Source: Xestospongia bergquistia (lineage: Eukaryota > Porifera > Demospongiae > Haplosclerida > Petrosiidae). Taken from it: a stretch of 64,000 nt of DNA. Within the stretch, counting starts at the first letter, position 1; every line of letters begins with the position of its first letter. Of the stretch, positions 48,000 through 61,600 are shown piece by piece. The position numbers and the translations under genes were made by a program. Location of the stretch: positions 3,808,301-3,872,300 of the forward strand of contig OZ014423.1 of NCBI GenBank assembly GCA_963965975.1, read 5' to 3'. A model generated the notes under the pieces. The model was not told where the DNA came from and did no database searches. It worked only from the letters and a program-made list of their open reading frames with translations.

Positions 48000-50900
48000 A
48001 CTTTAGAAGGTTTAGACTATTGAGGGAAGTTTATAAAGTAAACTGCTCAGTCTAAAGGACTTTATGGCACTAACTAAATAAACCGCTATTAACAGTTTAG
48101 TAAGTTAGTTAGCATTAACGCTCTAAAGTCTTTAAGTTAAAGACTTTAGTAGGCTTAGACTATAGAGAGAAGTTTATAAAGTAAACTGCTCAGTCTAAAG
48201 GACTTTATGGCACTAACTAAATAAACAGCTATTAACAGTTTAGTAAGTTTGTTTGCATTAACTCTCTAAAGTCTTTAAGTTAAAGACTTTAGTAGGTTTA
48301 GACTATTGAGAGAAGTTGATAGTGTAAACTGCTCAATCTAAAGAGAGAATTTTATAAAGTAAACTGCTCAGTCTAAAGGACTTTATGGCACTAACTCAAT
48401 AAACAGCTATTAACAGTTTGGTAAGTTCGTTTGCATTAACACTCTAAAGTCTTTAAGTTAAAGACTATAGAAGGTTTAGACTATTGAGAGAAGATTATAA
48501 AGTAAACTGCTCAGCCTAAAAAACATTATGGCACTAACTAAATAAACAGCTATTAACAGTTTAGTAAGTTAGTTTGCATTAACGCTCTAAAGTCTTTAAG
48601 TTAAAGACTTTAGAAGGTTTAGACTATTGAGAGAAGTTATTAAAGTAAACTGCTCATTTAAAGGAATTTATGGCACTAACTAAATAAACAGGTATTAACA
48701 GTTTAGTAAGTTAGTTTGCATTAACGGTCTAAGGTCTTTAAGTTAAAGACTTTAGTAGGTTTAGACTATTGAGAGAAGTTTATAAAGTAAACTGCTCAGT
48801 TTAAAGGACTTTATTTCACTAACTAAACAAACAGCTATTAACAGTTTAGTAAGTTAGTTTGCATGACCGATCTAAAGTCTTTAAGTTAAAGACTTTAGAA
48901 GGTTTAGACTATTGAGAGAAGTTTATAAAGTAAACTGCTCATTTAAAGGAATTTATGGCACTAAATAAATAAACAGGTATTAACAGTTTAGTAAGTTAGT
49001 TTGCATTAACGGTCTAAGGTCTTTAAGTTAAAGACTTTAGTAGGTTTAGACTATTGAGAGAAGTTTATAAAGTAAACTGCTCAGTTTAAAGGACTTTATT
49101 TCACTAACTAAACAAACAGCTATTAACAGTTTAGTAAGTTAGTTTGCATGAACGATCTAAAGTCTTTAAGTTAAAGACTTTAGAAGGTTTAGACTATTGA
49201 GAGAGGTTTATAAAGTAATCTGCTCAGTCTAAAGGACTTTATGGCACTAAATAAATAAACAGCTATTAACAGTTTAGTAAGTTTGTGTGCATTAACTCTC
49301 TAAAGTTTTTAACTTAAGGACTTTGGAATGTTTAGACTATTGAGACAAGTTTATAAAGTAAACTGCTCAGTCTAAAGGACTTTATGGCAGTAAATAAATA
49401 AAGAGGTATTAACAGTTTAGTAACTTAGTTTGCATTAACGCTATAAAGTCTTTAAGTTAAAGACTTTAGTAGGCTTAGACTATAGAGATAAGTTTATAAA
49501 GTAAACTGCTCAGTCTAAAGGACTTTATGGCACTAACTAAATAAACAGCTATTAACAGTTTAGTAAGTTAGTTTGCATTAACGCTCTAAAGTCTTTAAGT
49601 TAAAGACTTTAGAAGGTTTAGACTATTGAGAGAAGTTTAACAAGTAAATTCCTCAGTCTAAAGGACTTTATGGCACTAACTAAATAAACAGCTATTAACA
49701 GTTTAGTAAGTTAGTTTGCATTAACGCTATAAAGTCTTTAAGTTAAGGAGTTTAGAAGGTTTAGACCACTGAGAGAAGTTTATAAAGTAAACTGCTCAGT
49801 CTAAAGGACTTTATGGCAATAACTAAATAAACAGCTATTAGCAGTTTAGTAAGTTAGATTGCATGAAAGCTCTAAAGTCTTTAAGTTAAAGACTTTAGAA
49901 GGTTTAGATTATTGAGAGATGTTTATAAAGTAAACTGCTCAGTCTAAAGGACTTTATGTCACTAACAAAATAAACAGCTATTAACAGTTTAGTAAGTTAG
50001 TTTGCATTACCGCTGTAAAGTCTTTAAGTTAAAGACTTTAGAAGGTTTAGACTATTGAGAGAAATTTATAAAGTAAACTGCTCAGTCTAAAGGACTTTAT
50101 GGCACTAACTAAATAAACAGCTATTAACAGTTTTGTAAGTTAGTTTGCATTAACGCTCTAAAGTCTTAAAATTAAACACTTTAGTAGGTTCAGGTTATTG
50201 AGAGAAGCTTATCAAGTAAACTCCTCTGTCTAAAGGACTGCATGGCACTAACTAAATAAACAGCTATTAACAGTTTAGTAAGTTAGTTTGCATTAACGCT
50301 CTAAAGTCTTTAAGTTAAAGATTTTAGAAGGTTTAGACTATTTAAAGAAGTTTATAAAGTAAACTCCTCAGTCTAAAGGACTTTATGGCACTAACTAAAT
50401 AAACAACTATTAACAGTTTAGTAATTTTGTTTGCATTAACGCTCTAAAGTCTTTAAGTCAAAGACTTTCGAAGATTTAGACTATTGAGAGAAGTTGATAA
50501 AGTATACCGTCAGTCTAAAGTACTTTATGGCACTAACAAAATAAACCGCTATTAACAGTTCAGTAAGTTAGTTTGCATTAACGCTCTAATGTCTTTAAAA
50601 TAAAGACTTTAGTAGGTTTAGACTACTAAGAGAAGTTTATAAAGTAAACTGCTCAGACTAAAGGACTTTATGGCACTAACTAAATAAAAAGCTACTAACA
50701 GTTCAGTAAGGTAGTTTGCATTAACGGTCTAAAGTCTTTAAGTTAAAGACTTTAGAAGGTTTAGATTATTGAAAGAAGTTTATAAAGTAATATGCTCAGT
50801 CTAAAGGACTTTATGGCACTAACTAAAGAAACAGCTATTAACAGTTTAGTAAGTTAGTTTGCATTAACGCTCTAAAGTCTTTAAGTTAAAGACTTTAGTT

Positions 50901-52804
50901 AGCTTAGACTATTGAGAGAATTTTATAAAGTAAACTCCTCAGTCTAAAGAACTTTATGGCACTAACTAAATAAACAGCTATTAACAGTTAAGTAAGTTTG
51001 TTTGCATTAACGCTCTAAAGTCTTTAAGATAAAGACTTTAGAAGGTTTAGACTATTTAAAGAAGTTTATAAAGTAAACTGCTCATTTAAAGGAATTTATG
51101 GCACTAACTAAATAAACAGGTATTAACAGTTTAGTAAGTTAGTTTGCATTAACGGTCTAAGGTCTTTAAGTTAAAGACTTTAGTAGGTTTAGACTATTGG
51201 GAGAAGTTTATAAAGTAAACTGCTCAGTTTAAAGGACTTTATTTCACTAACTAAACAAACAGCTATTAACAGTTTAGTAAGTTAGTTTGCATGAACGATC
51301 TAAAGTCTTTAAGTTAAAGACTTTAGAAGGTTTAGACTATTGAGAGAGGTTTTTAAAGTAAACTGCTCAGTCTAAAGGACTTTATGGCACTAACTAAATA
51401 AACAGCTATTAACAGTTTAGTAAGTTAGTTTGCATTAAAGCTCTAAAGTCTTTAAGTTAAAGACTTTAGAAGGTTTAGACTATTGAGAGAAGTTTATAAA
51501 GTAATCTGCTCAGTCTAAAGGACTTTATGGCACTAAATAAATAAACAGCTATTAACAGTTTAGTAAGTTTGTGTGCATTAACCCTCTAAAGTTTTTAACT
51601 TAACGACTTTGGAATGTTTAGACTATTGAGAGAAGTTTATAAAGTAAACTGCTCAGTCTAAAGGACTTTATGGCAGTAAAGAAATAAAGAGGTATTAACA
51701 GTTTAGTAAGTTAGTTTGCATTAACGCTCTAAAGTCTTTAAGTTAAAGACTTTAGAAGGTTTAGACTATTGAGAGAAGTTTACAAAGTAAACTGCTCAGT
51801 CTAAAGGACTTTATGGCACTAACTAAATAAACAGCTATTAACAGTTTAGTAAGTTAGTTCGCATTAACGCTCTAAACTCTTTAAGTTAAAGAATTTAGAA
51901 GGTTTAGACTATTGAGAGAAGTTTATAAAGTAAACTGCTCAGTCTAAAGGACTTTATGGTACTACCTAAATAAAAAGCTATTAACTGTTTAGTAAGTTTG
52001 TTTGCATTAACGCTCTAAAGTCGTTAAGTTAAAGACTTTAGAAGGTTTAGACTATTGAGAGAAGTTTACAAAGTAAACTGCTCAGTCTAAAGGACTTTAT
52101 GGCACTAACTAAATAAACAGCTATTAACAGTTTAGTAAGTTAGTTTGCATTAACGCTCTAAAGTCTTTAAGTTAAAGACTTTAGAATGTTTAGACTATTG
52201 GAGAAGTTTATAAAGTAAACTGCTCTGTCTAAAGGACTTTATGGCACTAACTAAATAAACAGCTATTAACAGTTTAGTAAGTTAGTTTGCATTAACGCTC
52301 TAAAGTCTTTAAGTTAAAGACTTTAGAAGGTTTAGATTATTGAGAGATGTTTATAAAGTAAACTGCTCAGTCTAAAGGACGTTATGGCACTAACTAAATA
52401 AAGAGGTATTAACAGTTTAGTAAGTTAGTTTGCATTAACGCTCTAAAGTCTTTAAGTTAAAGACTTTAGTTGGTTTAGACTATTGAGAGAAGTTTATAAA
52501 GTAAACTGCTCAGTCTAAAGGACTTTATGGTACTAACTAAATAAGCAGCTATTAACTGTTTAGTAAGTTAGTTTGCATTAACGCTCTAAAGTCTTTAAGT
52601 TAAAGACTTTAGAAGGTTTACACTATTGAGAGAAGTTTACAAAGTAAACTGCTCAGTCTAAAGGACTTTATGGCACTAACAAAATAAACAGCTATTAACT
52701 GTTTAGAAAGTTAGTTTGCATTAACGCTCTAAAGTCTTTAAGTTAAAGACTTTATAAGGTTTAGTCTATTGAGATAAGTTTATAAAGTAAACTGCTCTGT
52801 CTAA
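48000..52804. repeat. 143-bp satellite array, left part (about 33 monomers)
   Basis: A tandem array with a monomer of about 143 bp (for example, equivalent points at 61324 and 61467). Landmarks in each monomer are GGTTTAGACTATTGAGAGAA, AAACTGCTCAGTCTAAAGGA, CTAACTAAATAAACAGCTAT and AGTTTAGTAAGTTAGTTTGC, followed by a dyad whose 13-bp arms CTAAAGTCTTTAA and TTAAAGACTTTAG surround one G. Variant monomers recur in blocks: one marked run at 48650-49180 reappears at 51080-51310, about 15 monomers away. It is probably centromeric, pericentromeric or another heterochromatic satellite (inference). Confidence 0.95.
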
Positions 52805-52816
52805 GCCTTTCCACGC

Positions 52817-52844
52817 CACCGACGCATTTATGCGTCGGTGGCTG
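52817..52844. repeat. Terminal hairpin of the piggyBac left end
   Basis: GCCACCGACGCAT, TT, ATGCGTCGGTGGC: perfect 13-bp arms. A partial repeat of its core lies about 20 bp further in. Subterminal repeats in piggyBac elements are transposase-binding sites; that role is inferred here. Confidence 0.75.
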
Positions 52845-53026
52845 ATTGTTCACCAGCGCCGACGACGCATTTATGCGTTTCGTGTATATAACATCTCGTA
52901 CGTTGATCGATTTACCTTGAAACTTCAGTATTTGACAGAACATGACCTTTTTTCCAATTTTACTTTAATAAACCACTCCCTTATACCGTAAAACACCTTA
53001 GTTAGCAGCTGTGAAAACATTAGACA

Positions 53027-54995
53027 ATGGATGATAAGTTGACCACAGAGGATGTTATTGTAAGGCTGTTTAGTGATGATGATGAGAGTGATTTTAGTGA
53101 CATTTTTGATGAAGACTTAGGTATTATAATATTTAATTATAATTTATTTCATTAAAGCAAAAAAATTATATATATATATAGATGATGAAATTGATGTAGT
53201 AGCTGATAGTATTGTTGTGGTTGATGAGACTGAAAAAGAACAATTGAATGGTAAGATAAAAATTATTTTGCAATATATTGTATTATCATTATAAAACTTA
53301 CCTGTAATAGTAAGTGGTAGTGGAAGTGTACGTGGAGGTCGTGATAGGCGCGGCAGAGGACGTGGAGGTTGTGGTAGAGGACGAGGTGGTTGTTACAGTG
53401 GTGTTAGGGGACGAGGTGGTTGTAGTAGTAACGGGAAAGGAGGTGATGGAGCTGAACCGTGGATACCAGTGGATGACCTCCAAGCTGACATTCCACCAAC
53501 AGCTATCCCATTCATGGAACAGCCAGGACCAAAAATTTCACTATCAGCAGACTCTTCCCCACTGGATTTCTTTTCTCTTTTCTTTAATGACGTAATAATT
53601 CAGATGCTTGTTGATGGTACAAATGAGTATGCTGGTGATGTTATTGCTGAGAAGGAGAGAGGTGGAAAATTAACTCCAAAATCCAGATGGGTGAAGTGGA
53701 GACCAGTCACCACAGAAGAGATGAAGGCGGTCCTGGCGGTTATTATAAACATGGGGATAATGCACTGCCCAGAACGAGCTAGCTATTGGAAGACATCATG
53801 GGAGAGTTATATACCATTCTTCCATGATGTTCTTCCACGTAACCGATTTGAAGAAATCTTCTGGATGTTACATCTACGAGAAGACACAACATCAACAAGA
53901 CTACGACGAATTGACAAAGTTAAGCCTCTTCTCGATCAACTGCTTAAAACATTCCAGAGTGTTTTCTACCCTGGACGTGAGATTTCAGTGGATGAAACAA
54001 TGGTTGGTTTCAAGGGTAGGGTTGGTTTTCGCCAATATTGTCCACTGAAACCGATTAAATGGGGCCTCAAGTCCTTTGTTCTTGCTGATAGTGCTACAGG
54101 GTTTATTCTCAATATAATCCCGTACACTGGAGGTGAGACAAAGGACATATATCTGTCAAATTGTAACCCTGAACTCCCAAGCCTCACCCAGATAGTGTTG
54201 GCTCTTGTTGAAAATTATCTTCACAAGGGTCATCATATTTATGCTGACCGGCTCTATTCTAGTGTCCCTTTGGTTGATGAGCTAGAGAGGTGTAACACTG
54301 GTTACACTGGGACATTAGTTAGGACTCGGCAACAGCTTCCAAGTGTGGTAAGTGGCAAAAGTTTCAAATTGAACAAGGGAGAAACTAAGGCATGGAGAGA
54401 TGGAAAGAAATTGGTGTTGGCATGGAGGGACAAAGGGAAGCCAACAGTAATGATCTCCACTGTCTATCAGGGGTCAATGACGACAGTTCGAGGTCGCCGT
54501 GGAGAAACCAGGGAGAAACCTCTGGTTGTTGACAAGTACAACCAGAGCATGGGTGGAGTTGATATAGCTGATCAGTATGGATGTTACTATTCATTTGGAA
54601 GGAGGAGTATCAAGTGGTGGAGGAAGCTCATGTTCTGGTTGCTGGAGGTCAGCCTTGTCAATTCTTATATCCTCTATAAGGCAACTTCCTCAAATCATTT
54701 GTCACATTCTGACTATCGGCGTAAGCTTGTAGTTGGATTGTGTGAGGGGTTGCCTGTAGGAGATGTAAGACGACAGCTCATGCGGCCTACCAGGTTGGAG
54801 GAGAGGTTCGAGGGACGTCATTATATTGAACGAGGACAGTCAAGACGTAGGTGTATTGTATGCAACAATGCTAAAAGAGGACAAAGACATGACACTATCT
54901 TTTATTGTAAAACATGCACACATAATCCACCATTACACCCTGACATTTGTTTTGAACGTTACCACGAACTTGTTAATTATCATTTAGCTACATAA
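53027..54995 (+). CDS. piggyBac-family transposase (DDD), three exons
   Basis: Exons 53027-53120, 53182-53250 and 53311-54995 join in phase 1 at both junctions to 615 residues, close to the usual length. The start is the first ATG (53027), giving an acidic N-terminus (MDDKLTTEDVIVRLFSDDDE). A Gly/Arg-rich stretch follows at about 56-100 (GRGRGGCGRGRGG). Catalytic Asp candidates are D282 in ISVDETMVGFKGR, D367 in HHIYADRLYSS and D472 in YNQSMGGVDIADQ, spaced as in the family. The C-terminal CIVC...CKTC...H...C resembles the piggyBac cysteine-rich, end-binding domain. Introns are 61 and 60 bp. There is no internal stop, and the coding GC is clearly above the host sequence. It cuts and pastes the element at TTAA sites in the nucleus. 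AATAAA overlaps the stop. It is likely young and possibly active. Confidence 0.92.
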
Positions 54996-55646
54996 ATAAA
55001 CTATATAAATATTACTTACTTGTCACTGTTTGTACTGTGTTGTATTGCATTGTATAACTATTGTCTTGAAATTGTGGTTTGTAATTATGATACATCTTAC
55101 TAGAAGCTTCACATGTCTTGCTACAGACAAAAGCAACATACTAAGGCTGAAGCTTTTTGTTCATCTAATAACCTTACACTGTAGCAAGTGATCACCTATT
55201 TCACTATCCTCAAAAATGCCCAATTGCTCTATTTTACAACCACAAGATAAGTACATTCCAAAAACAGAAGGCCACGCCCACTCAAAGAACTAGTACTACA
55301 ACGCAAAAAAACACTTCAACGAAGAAATAAGAAACATTCTACTCATTCCTACTATCATCTAAGTCTATTTCAAATAAAAAAAACATGGGGACTCTTGAAA
55401 GATGCTTTATACGTCATTTACAATGTGTGCGTAGTTATAACATAATGCTTACCTTGTAGACGACGAATACACAATTCATTAGAAGAACAAAACATCCAGC
55501 TATCCATATTGAAGCAAACTTGAAACAGCTAAACTTCTAGGAGACAGTTTAGAGATGATACAAGAGCTTAAAAGCAACTACTCCAACCCTGAAAATACTC
55601 GTGCGTTGGCAGTAATTACTTGCTTTATGCGCATGCGCGACAAGGG
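54996..55646. other. 3' untranslated part and right end of the piggyBac element
   Basis: No coding frame is seen. The right terminal region contains GTGCGTTGGC and a TATGCGCATGCGCG palindromic stretch just before the terminal CAAGGG. Confidence 0.7.
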
Positions 55647-58600
55647 TTAAAGGACTTTATGGCACTAACTAAATAAACAGCTACTAACAGTTTAGTAAGT
55701 TAGTTTGCCTTAAAGCTCTAAAGTCTTTAAGTTAAAGACTTTAGAAGGTTTAGACTATTGAGAGATGTATATAAAGTAAACTGCTCAGTCTAAATGACAT
55801 TATGGCACTAACTAAATAAACAGCTATTAACAGTTTAGTAAGTTAGTTTGCATTAACGCTCTAAAGTCGTTAAGTTAAAGACTTTAGAAGGTTTAGACTA
55901 TTGAGAGAAGTTTATAAAGTAAACTGCTCAGTCTAAAGGACTTTATGGCACTAACTAAATAAAGAAGTATTAACAGTTTAGTAAGTTAGTTTGCATTAAC
56001 GCTCTAAAGTCTTTAATTTAAAGACTTTAGAAGGTTTAGACTATTGAGAGAAGTTTACAAAGTAAACTGTTCAGTCTAAAGGACTTTATGGCACTAATTA
56101 AATAAACAGCTATTAACAGTTTAGTAAGTTAGTTTGCATTAACGCTCTAAAGTCTTTAAGTTAAAGACTTTAGAAGGTTTAGACTGTTGAGAGAATTTTA
56201 CAAAGTATACTGCTCAGTCTAAAGGACTTTATGGCACTAACTAAATAAACCGCTATTAACAGTTCAGTAAGTTAGTTTGTATTAAAGCTCTAAAGCCTTT
56301 AAGTTAAAGACTTTAGAAGGATTAGACTATTTAGAGAAGTTTATTAAGTAATCTGCTCAGTCTAACGGACTTTATGGCACTAAATATATAAACACCTACT
56401 AACACTTTAGTAATTTTGTTTGCATTAACGCTCTAAAGTCTTTAAGTTAAGGACTTTGGAAAGTTTAGACTATTGAGAGAAGTTATAAAGTAAGCTGCTC
56501 AGTCTAAAGGACTTTATGGCACTAACTAAATAAACAGCTATTAACAGATTAGTAAGTTAGTTTGCATTAACGCTCTAAAGTCTTTAAGTTAAAGACTTTA
56601 GAAGGTTTAGACTATTGAGAGAAGTTTATAAAGTAAACTGCTCAGTCTAAAGGGCTTTATGGCCCTAACTAAATAAAGAGCTATTAACAGTTTAGTAAGT
56701 TAGTTTGCATTAACGCTCTAAAGTCTTTAAGTTAAAGACTTTAGAAGGTTTAGACTGTTGAGAGAAGTTTACAAAGTAAACTGCTCAGTCTAAAGGACTT
56801 TATGGCACTGACTAAATAAAGAGGTATTAACAGTATAGTAAGTTAGTTTGCATTAAGGCTTTAAAATCTTTAAGTTAAAGACTTTAGTAGGTTTAGACTA
56901 CTTAGAGAAGTTTATAAAATAAACTGCTCAGTCTAAAGGACTTTATGGAAATACGTAAATAAACAGCTATTAACAGTTTAGTAAGTTAGTTTTCATTAAC
57001 GCTTTAAAGTCTTTAAGTTAAAGACTTCAGAAGGTTTAGACTATTGAAAGAAGTTGATAAGGTAAGCTGCTCAGTCTAAAGGACTTTATGGCACTAACTA
57101 AGTAAACAGCTGTTAACAGTTTAGTAAGTTATTTTGCATTAACGCTCTAAAGTCTTTAAATTAAAGACTTGAGAAAGTATAGACTACTGAGAGAAGTTTA
57201 TAAAGTAAACTGCTCAGTCTAAAGGACTTTATGGCACTAAATAAATAAACAGCTATTAACACTTTAGTAAGTTTGTTTGCATTAAAGCTCTAAACTCTTT
57301 AAGTTAACGACTTTGGAATGTTTAGACTATTGAGAGAAGTTTATAAAAAAAACTGCTCAGTGTAAAGGACTTTATGGCACTAACTAAATAAACAGCTATT
57401 AACAGTTTAGTAAATTAGTTCGCATTAAAGCTCTAAAGTCTTTAAGTTAAAGACTTTAGAAGGTTTAGACTATTGAGAGAATTTTAAAAAGTAAACTGCT
57501 CAGTCTAAATGACTATATGGCACTAACTAAATAAACAGCTATTAACAGTTTAGTAAGTTAGTTTGCATTAACGCTCTAAAGTCTTTAAGTTAAAGACTTT
57601 AGAAGGTTTAGACTATTGAGAGAAGTTGATAAAGTAAACTGCTCAGTCTAAAGGACTTGATGGCACTAACTAAATAAACAGCTATTAACACTTTAGTAAG
57701 TTAGTTTGCCGTAACGCTCTAAAGCCTTTAAGTTAAAGAGTTTAGAAGGTTTAGACTATTGAGAGATGTTTATAAAGTAAACTGCTCAGTCTAAAGGACT
57801 TTATGGCACTAAATAAATAAACAGCTATTAACACTTTAGTAAGTTTGTTTGCATTAAAGCTCTAAACTCTTTAAGTTAACGACTTTGGAATATTTAGACT
57901 ATTGAGCGAAGTTTATAAAAAAAACTGCTCAGTGTAAAGGACATTATAGCACTAACTAAATAAACAGCTATTAACAGTTTAGTAAGTTAGTTTGCATTAA
58001 CGTTCTAAAGTCTTTAAGTTAAAGACATTAGAAGGTTTAGACTATTGAGACAAGTTTATAAAGTAAACTGCTCAGTCTATAGGACTTTATGGCACTAACT
58101 AAATAAACAGCTATTAACAGTTTAGTAAGTTAGTTTGCATTAATGCTCTAAAGTCTTTAAGTTAAAGACTTTAGTAGGTTTAGACTATTGAGAGAAGTTT
58201 ATAAAGTAAACTGCTCAATCTAAAGGACTTTATTGTACTAACTAAATAAACAGCTATTAACTGTTTAGTAAGTTAGTTTGCATTAACGCTCTAAAGTCTT
58301 TAAGTTAAAGACTTTAGACGGTTTACACTATTGAGAGAAGTTTAAAAAGTAAACTGCTCAGTCTAAATGACTTTATGGCACTAACTAAATAAACAGCTAT
58401 TAACAGTTTAGTAAGTTAGTTTGCATTAACGCTCTAAAGTCTTTAAGTTAAAGACTTTAGAAGATTTAGACTATTGAGAGAAGTTTATAAAGTAAACCGC
58501 TCAGTCTAAAGGACTCTATGGTACTAACTAAATAAACAGCTATTAACTGTTTAGTAAGTTAGTTCGCATTAAAGCTCTAAAGTCTTTAAGTTAACGACTT

Positions 58601-61600
58601 TGGAATGTTTAGAATATTGAGAGAAGTTTATAAAAAAAACTGCTCAGTCTAAAGGACTTTATGGCACTAACTAAATAAACAGCTATTAACAGTTTAGTAA
58701 GTTAGTTTGCATTAACGCTCTAAAGTCTTTAAGTTAAAGACTTTAGAAGGTTTAGAGTACTTAGAGAAGTTTATTAAGTAATCTGCTCAGTCTAACGGAC
58801 TTTATGGCGCTAAATATATAAACACCTATTAACACTTTAGTCATTTTGTTTGCATTAACCCTCTAAAGTCTTTAAGTTAAGGACTTTGGAATGTTTAGAC
58901 TATTGAGAGAAGTTATAAAGTAAACTGCTCAGTCTAAAGGACTTTATGGCATTAACTAAATAAACAGCTATTAACAGTTTAGTAAATTAGTTTGCATTAA
59001 CTCCCTAAAGGTTTTAAGTTAAAGACTTTAGAAGGTTTAGACTATTGAGAGAAGTTTATAAAGTAAAATGCTCAGTCTAAAGGACTTTATGTTACTAACT
59101 AAATAAAGAAGTATTAACAGTTTAGTAAGTTAGTTTGCATTAACGCTCTAAAGTCTCTAAGTTAAAGACTTTAGAAGTTTTAAACTATTGAGCGAATTTT
59201 ACAAAGTAAACTGCTCAGTCTAAAGGACTTTATAGCACTAACTAATTAAACAGATATTAACAGTTTAGTAAGTTAGTTTGCATTAACGCTCTAAAGTCTT
59301 TAATTTAAAGACTTTAGAAGGTTTAAACTATTGAGAGAAGTTTACAAAGTAAACTGCTCAGTCTAAAGGACTTTATGGCACTAACTAAATAAACAGCTAT
59401 TAACAGTTTAGTAAGTTAGTTTGCATTAAAGCTCTAAAGTCTTTAAGTTAAAGACTTTAGAAGGTTTAGACTATTTAGGGAAGTTTATGAAGTAATCCGC
59501 TCTGTCTAACGGACTTTATGGCACTAAATATATAAAGACCTATTAACACATTAGTAATTTTGTTTGCATTGACCCTATATAGTCTTTAAGTTAAGGACTT
59601 TGGAATGTTTAGACTATTGAGAGAAATTATAAAGTAAACTGCTCAGTCTAAAGGACTTGATGGCACTAACTAAATAAACAGCTATTAACAGTTTAGTAAG
59701 TTAGTTTGCATTAACGCTCTAAAGTCTTTAAGTTAAAGACTTTAGAAGGTTTAGACTATTGAGAGAAGTTTATAAAGTACACTGCTCAGTCTAAAGGACT
59801 TGATGGCACTAACTAAATAAACAGCTATTAACACTTTAGTAAGTTAGTTGCATTAGCGCTCTAAAGTCTTTAAGTTAAAGAGTTTAGAAGTTTTAGACTA
59901 TTGAGAGAAGTTTATAAAGTAAACTGCTCTGTCTAAAGGGCTTTATGGCACTAACTAAATAAACAGCTATTAACAGTTTAGTAAGTTAGTTTGCATTAAC
60001 GCTCTAAAGTCTTTAAGTTAGTTAAAGACTTTAGAAAGTTTAGACTATTGAGAGACAATTGTAAAGTAAACTGCTCAGTCTAAAGGACATTATGGCACTA
60101 ATTAAATAAACAGCTATTAACAGTTTAGTAAGTTATTTTGCATTAATGCTCTAAAGTCGTTAAGTTAAAGACTTTAGAAGGATTAGACTATGGAGAGAAG
60201 TTTATAAAGTAAAATGCTCAGTCTAAAGGACTTTATGGTACTAACTAAATAAAGAAGTATTAACTGTTTAGTAAGTTAGTTTGCATTAACGCTCTAAAGT
60301 CTTTAAGTTAAAGACTTTAGAAGGTTTAGACTATTGAGAGAATTTTACAAAGTAAACTTCTCAGTCTAAAGGACTTTATAGCACTAACTAATTAAACAGA
60401 TATTAACAGTTTAGTAAGTTAGTTTGCACTAACGCTCTAAAGTCTTTAATTTAAAGACTTTAGAAGGTTTAGACTATTGAGAGAAGTTTACAAAGTAAAC
60501 TGCTCAATCTAAAGGACTTTATGGCACTAACTAAATAAACAGCTATTAACAGTTTAGTAAGTTAGTTTGCATTAAAGCTCTAAAGTCTTTAAGTTAAAGA
60601 CTTTAGAAGGTTTAGACTATTTAGGGAAGTTTATTAAGTAATCCGCTCTGTCTAACGGACTTTATGACAGTAAATATATAAAGACCTATTAACACATTAG
60701 TAATTTTGTTTGCATTGACCATCTAAAGTCTTTAAGTTAAGGACTTTGGAAAGTTTAGACTATTGAGAGAAATTATAAAGTAAACTGCTCAGTCTAAAGG
60801 ACTTTATGGCACTAACTAAATAAACAGCTCTTAACACTTTAGTAAGTTAGTTTGCATTAACGCTCTAAAGTCTTTAAGTTAAAGTCTTTAGAAGGATTAG
60901 ACTATTGAGAGAAGTTTATAAAGTAAACTGCTCAGTCTAAAGGACTTTATGGCACTGACTAAATAAAGAGGTATTAACAGTTTAGTAAGTTAGTTTGCAT
61001 TAAAGCTCTAAAGTCTTTAAGTTAAAGACTTTAGAAGGTTTAGACTATTGAGAGATGTTTATAAAGTAAATTACTTAGTCGAAAGGACTTTATGGCACTA
61101 ACTAAATAAACAGCTATTAACATTTTAGTAAGTTAGTTTGCATTAACGCTCTAAAGTCGTTAAGTTAAAGACTTTAGAAGGTTTAGACTATTGAGAGAAG
61201 TTTATAAAGTAAACTGCTCAATCTAAAGGACGTTATGGCATTAACTAAATAAAGAGGTATTAACAGTTTAGTAAGTTAGTTAGCATTAACGCTCTAAAGT
61301 CTTTAACTTAAAGACTTTATTAGGTTTAGACTATTGAGAGAAGTTTATAAAGTAAACTGCTCAGTCTAAAGGACTTTATGGTACTAACTAAATAAACAGC
61401 TATTAACTGTTTAGTAAGTTAGTTTGCGTTAATGCTCTAAAGTCTTCAAGTTAAAGACTTTAGTTGGTTCAGACTATTGAGAGAAGTTTATAAAGTAAAC
61501 TGCACAGTCTAAAGGACTTTATGGTACTAACTAAATAAATAGCTATTAACAGTTTAGTAAGTTACTTTGCATTACCGCTCTAAAGTCTTTAAGTTAAAGA

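Larger units (their letters stand above)
52805..55646 (+). mobile_element. piggyBac transposon inserted in the satellite
   Basis: A 2,842-bp element. The left end GCCTTTCCACGCC and the inverted right end CCCTTGTCGCGCA match at about 9 of 13 positions. The flanks are CTAA (52801-52804) and TTAA (55647-55650), a piggyBac-type 4-bp target duplication with one mismatch. The satellite monomer continues across the two flanks. The left end carries a 13-bp perfect inverted repeat, GCCACCGACGCAT/ATGCGTCGGTGGC, around TT, with a partial second copy (CGACGCATTTATGCGT) just inside. Confidence 0.88.

Noticed and set aside
53298..53483. Ser/Thr-rich open frame on the minus strand opposite the transposase
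   Set aside because: It is the antisense of the Gly/Arg-rich coding segment; the plus frame is fixed by splice phase and the downstream transposase.
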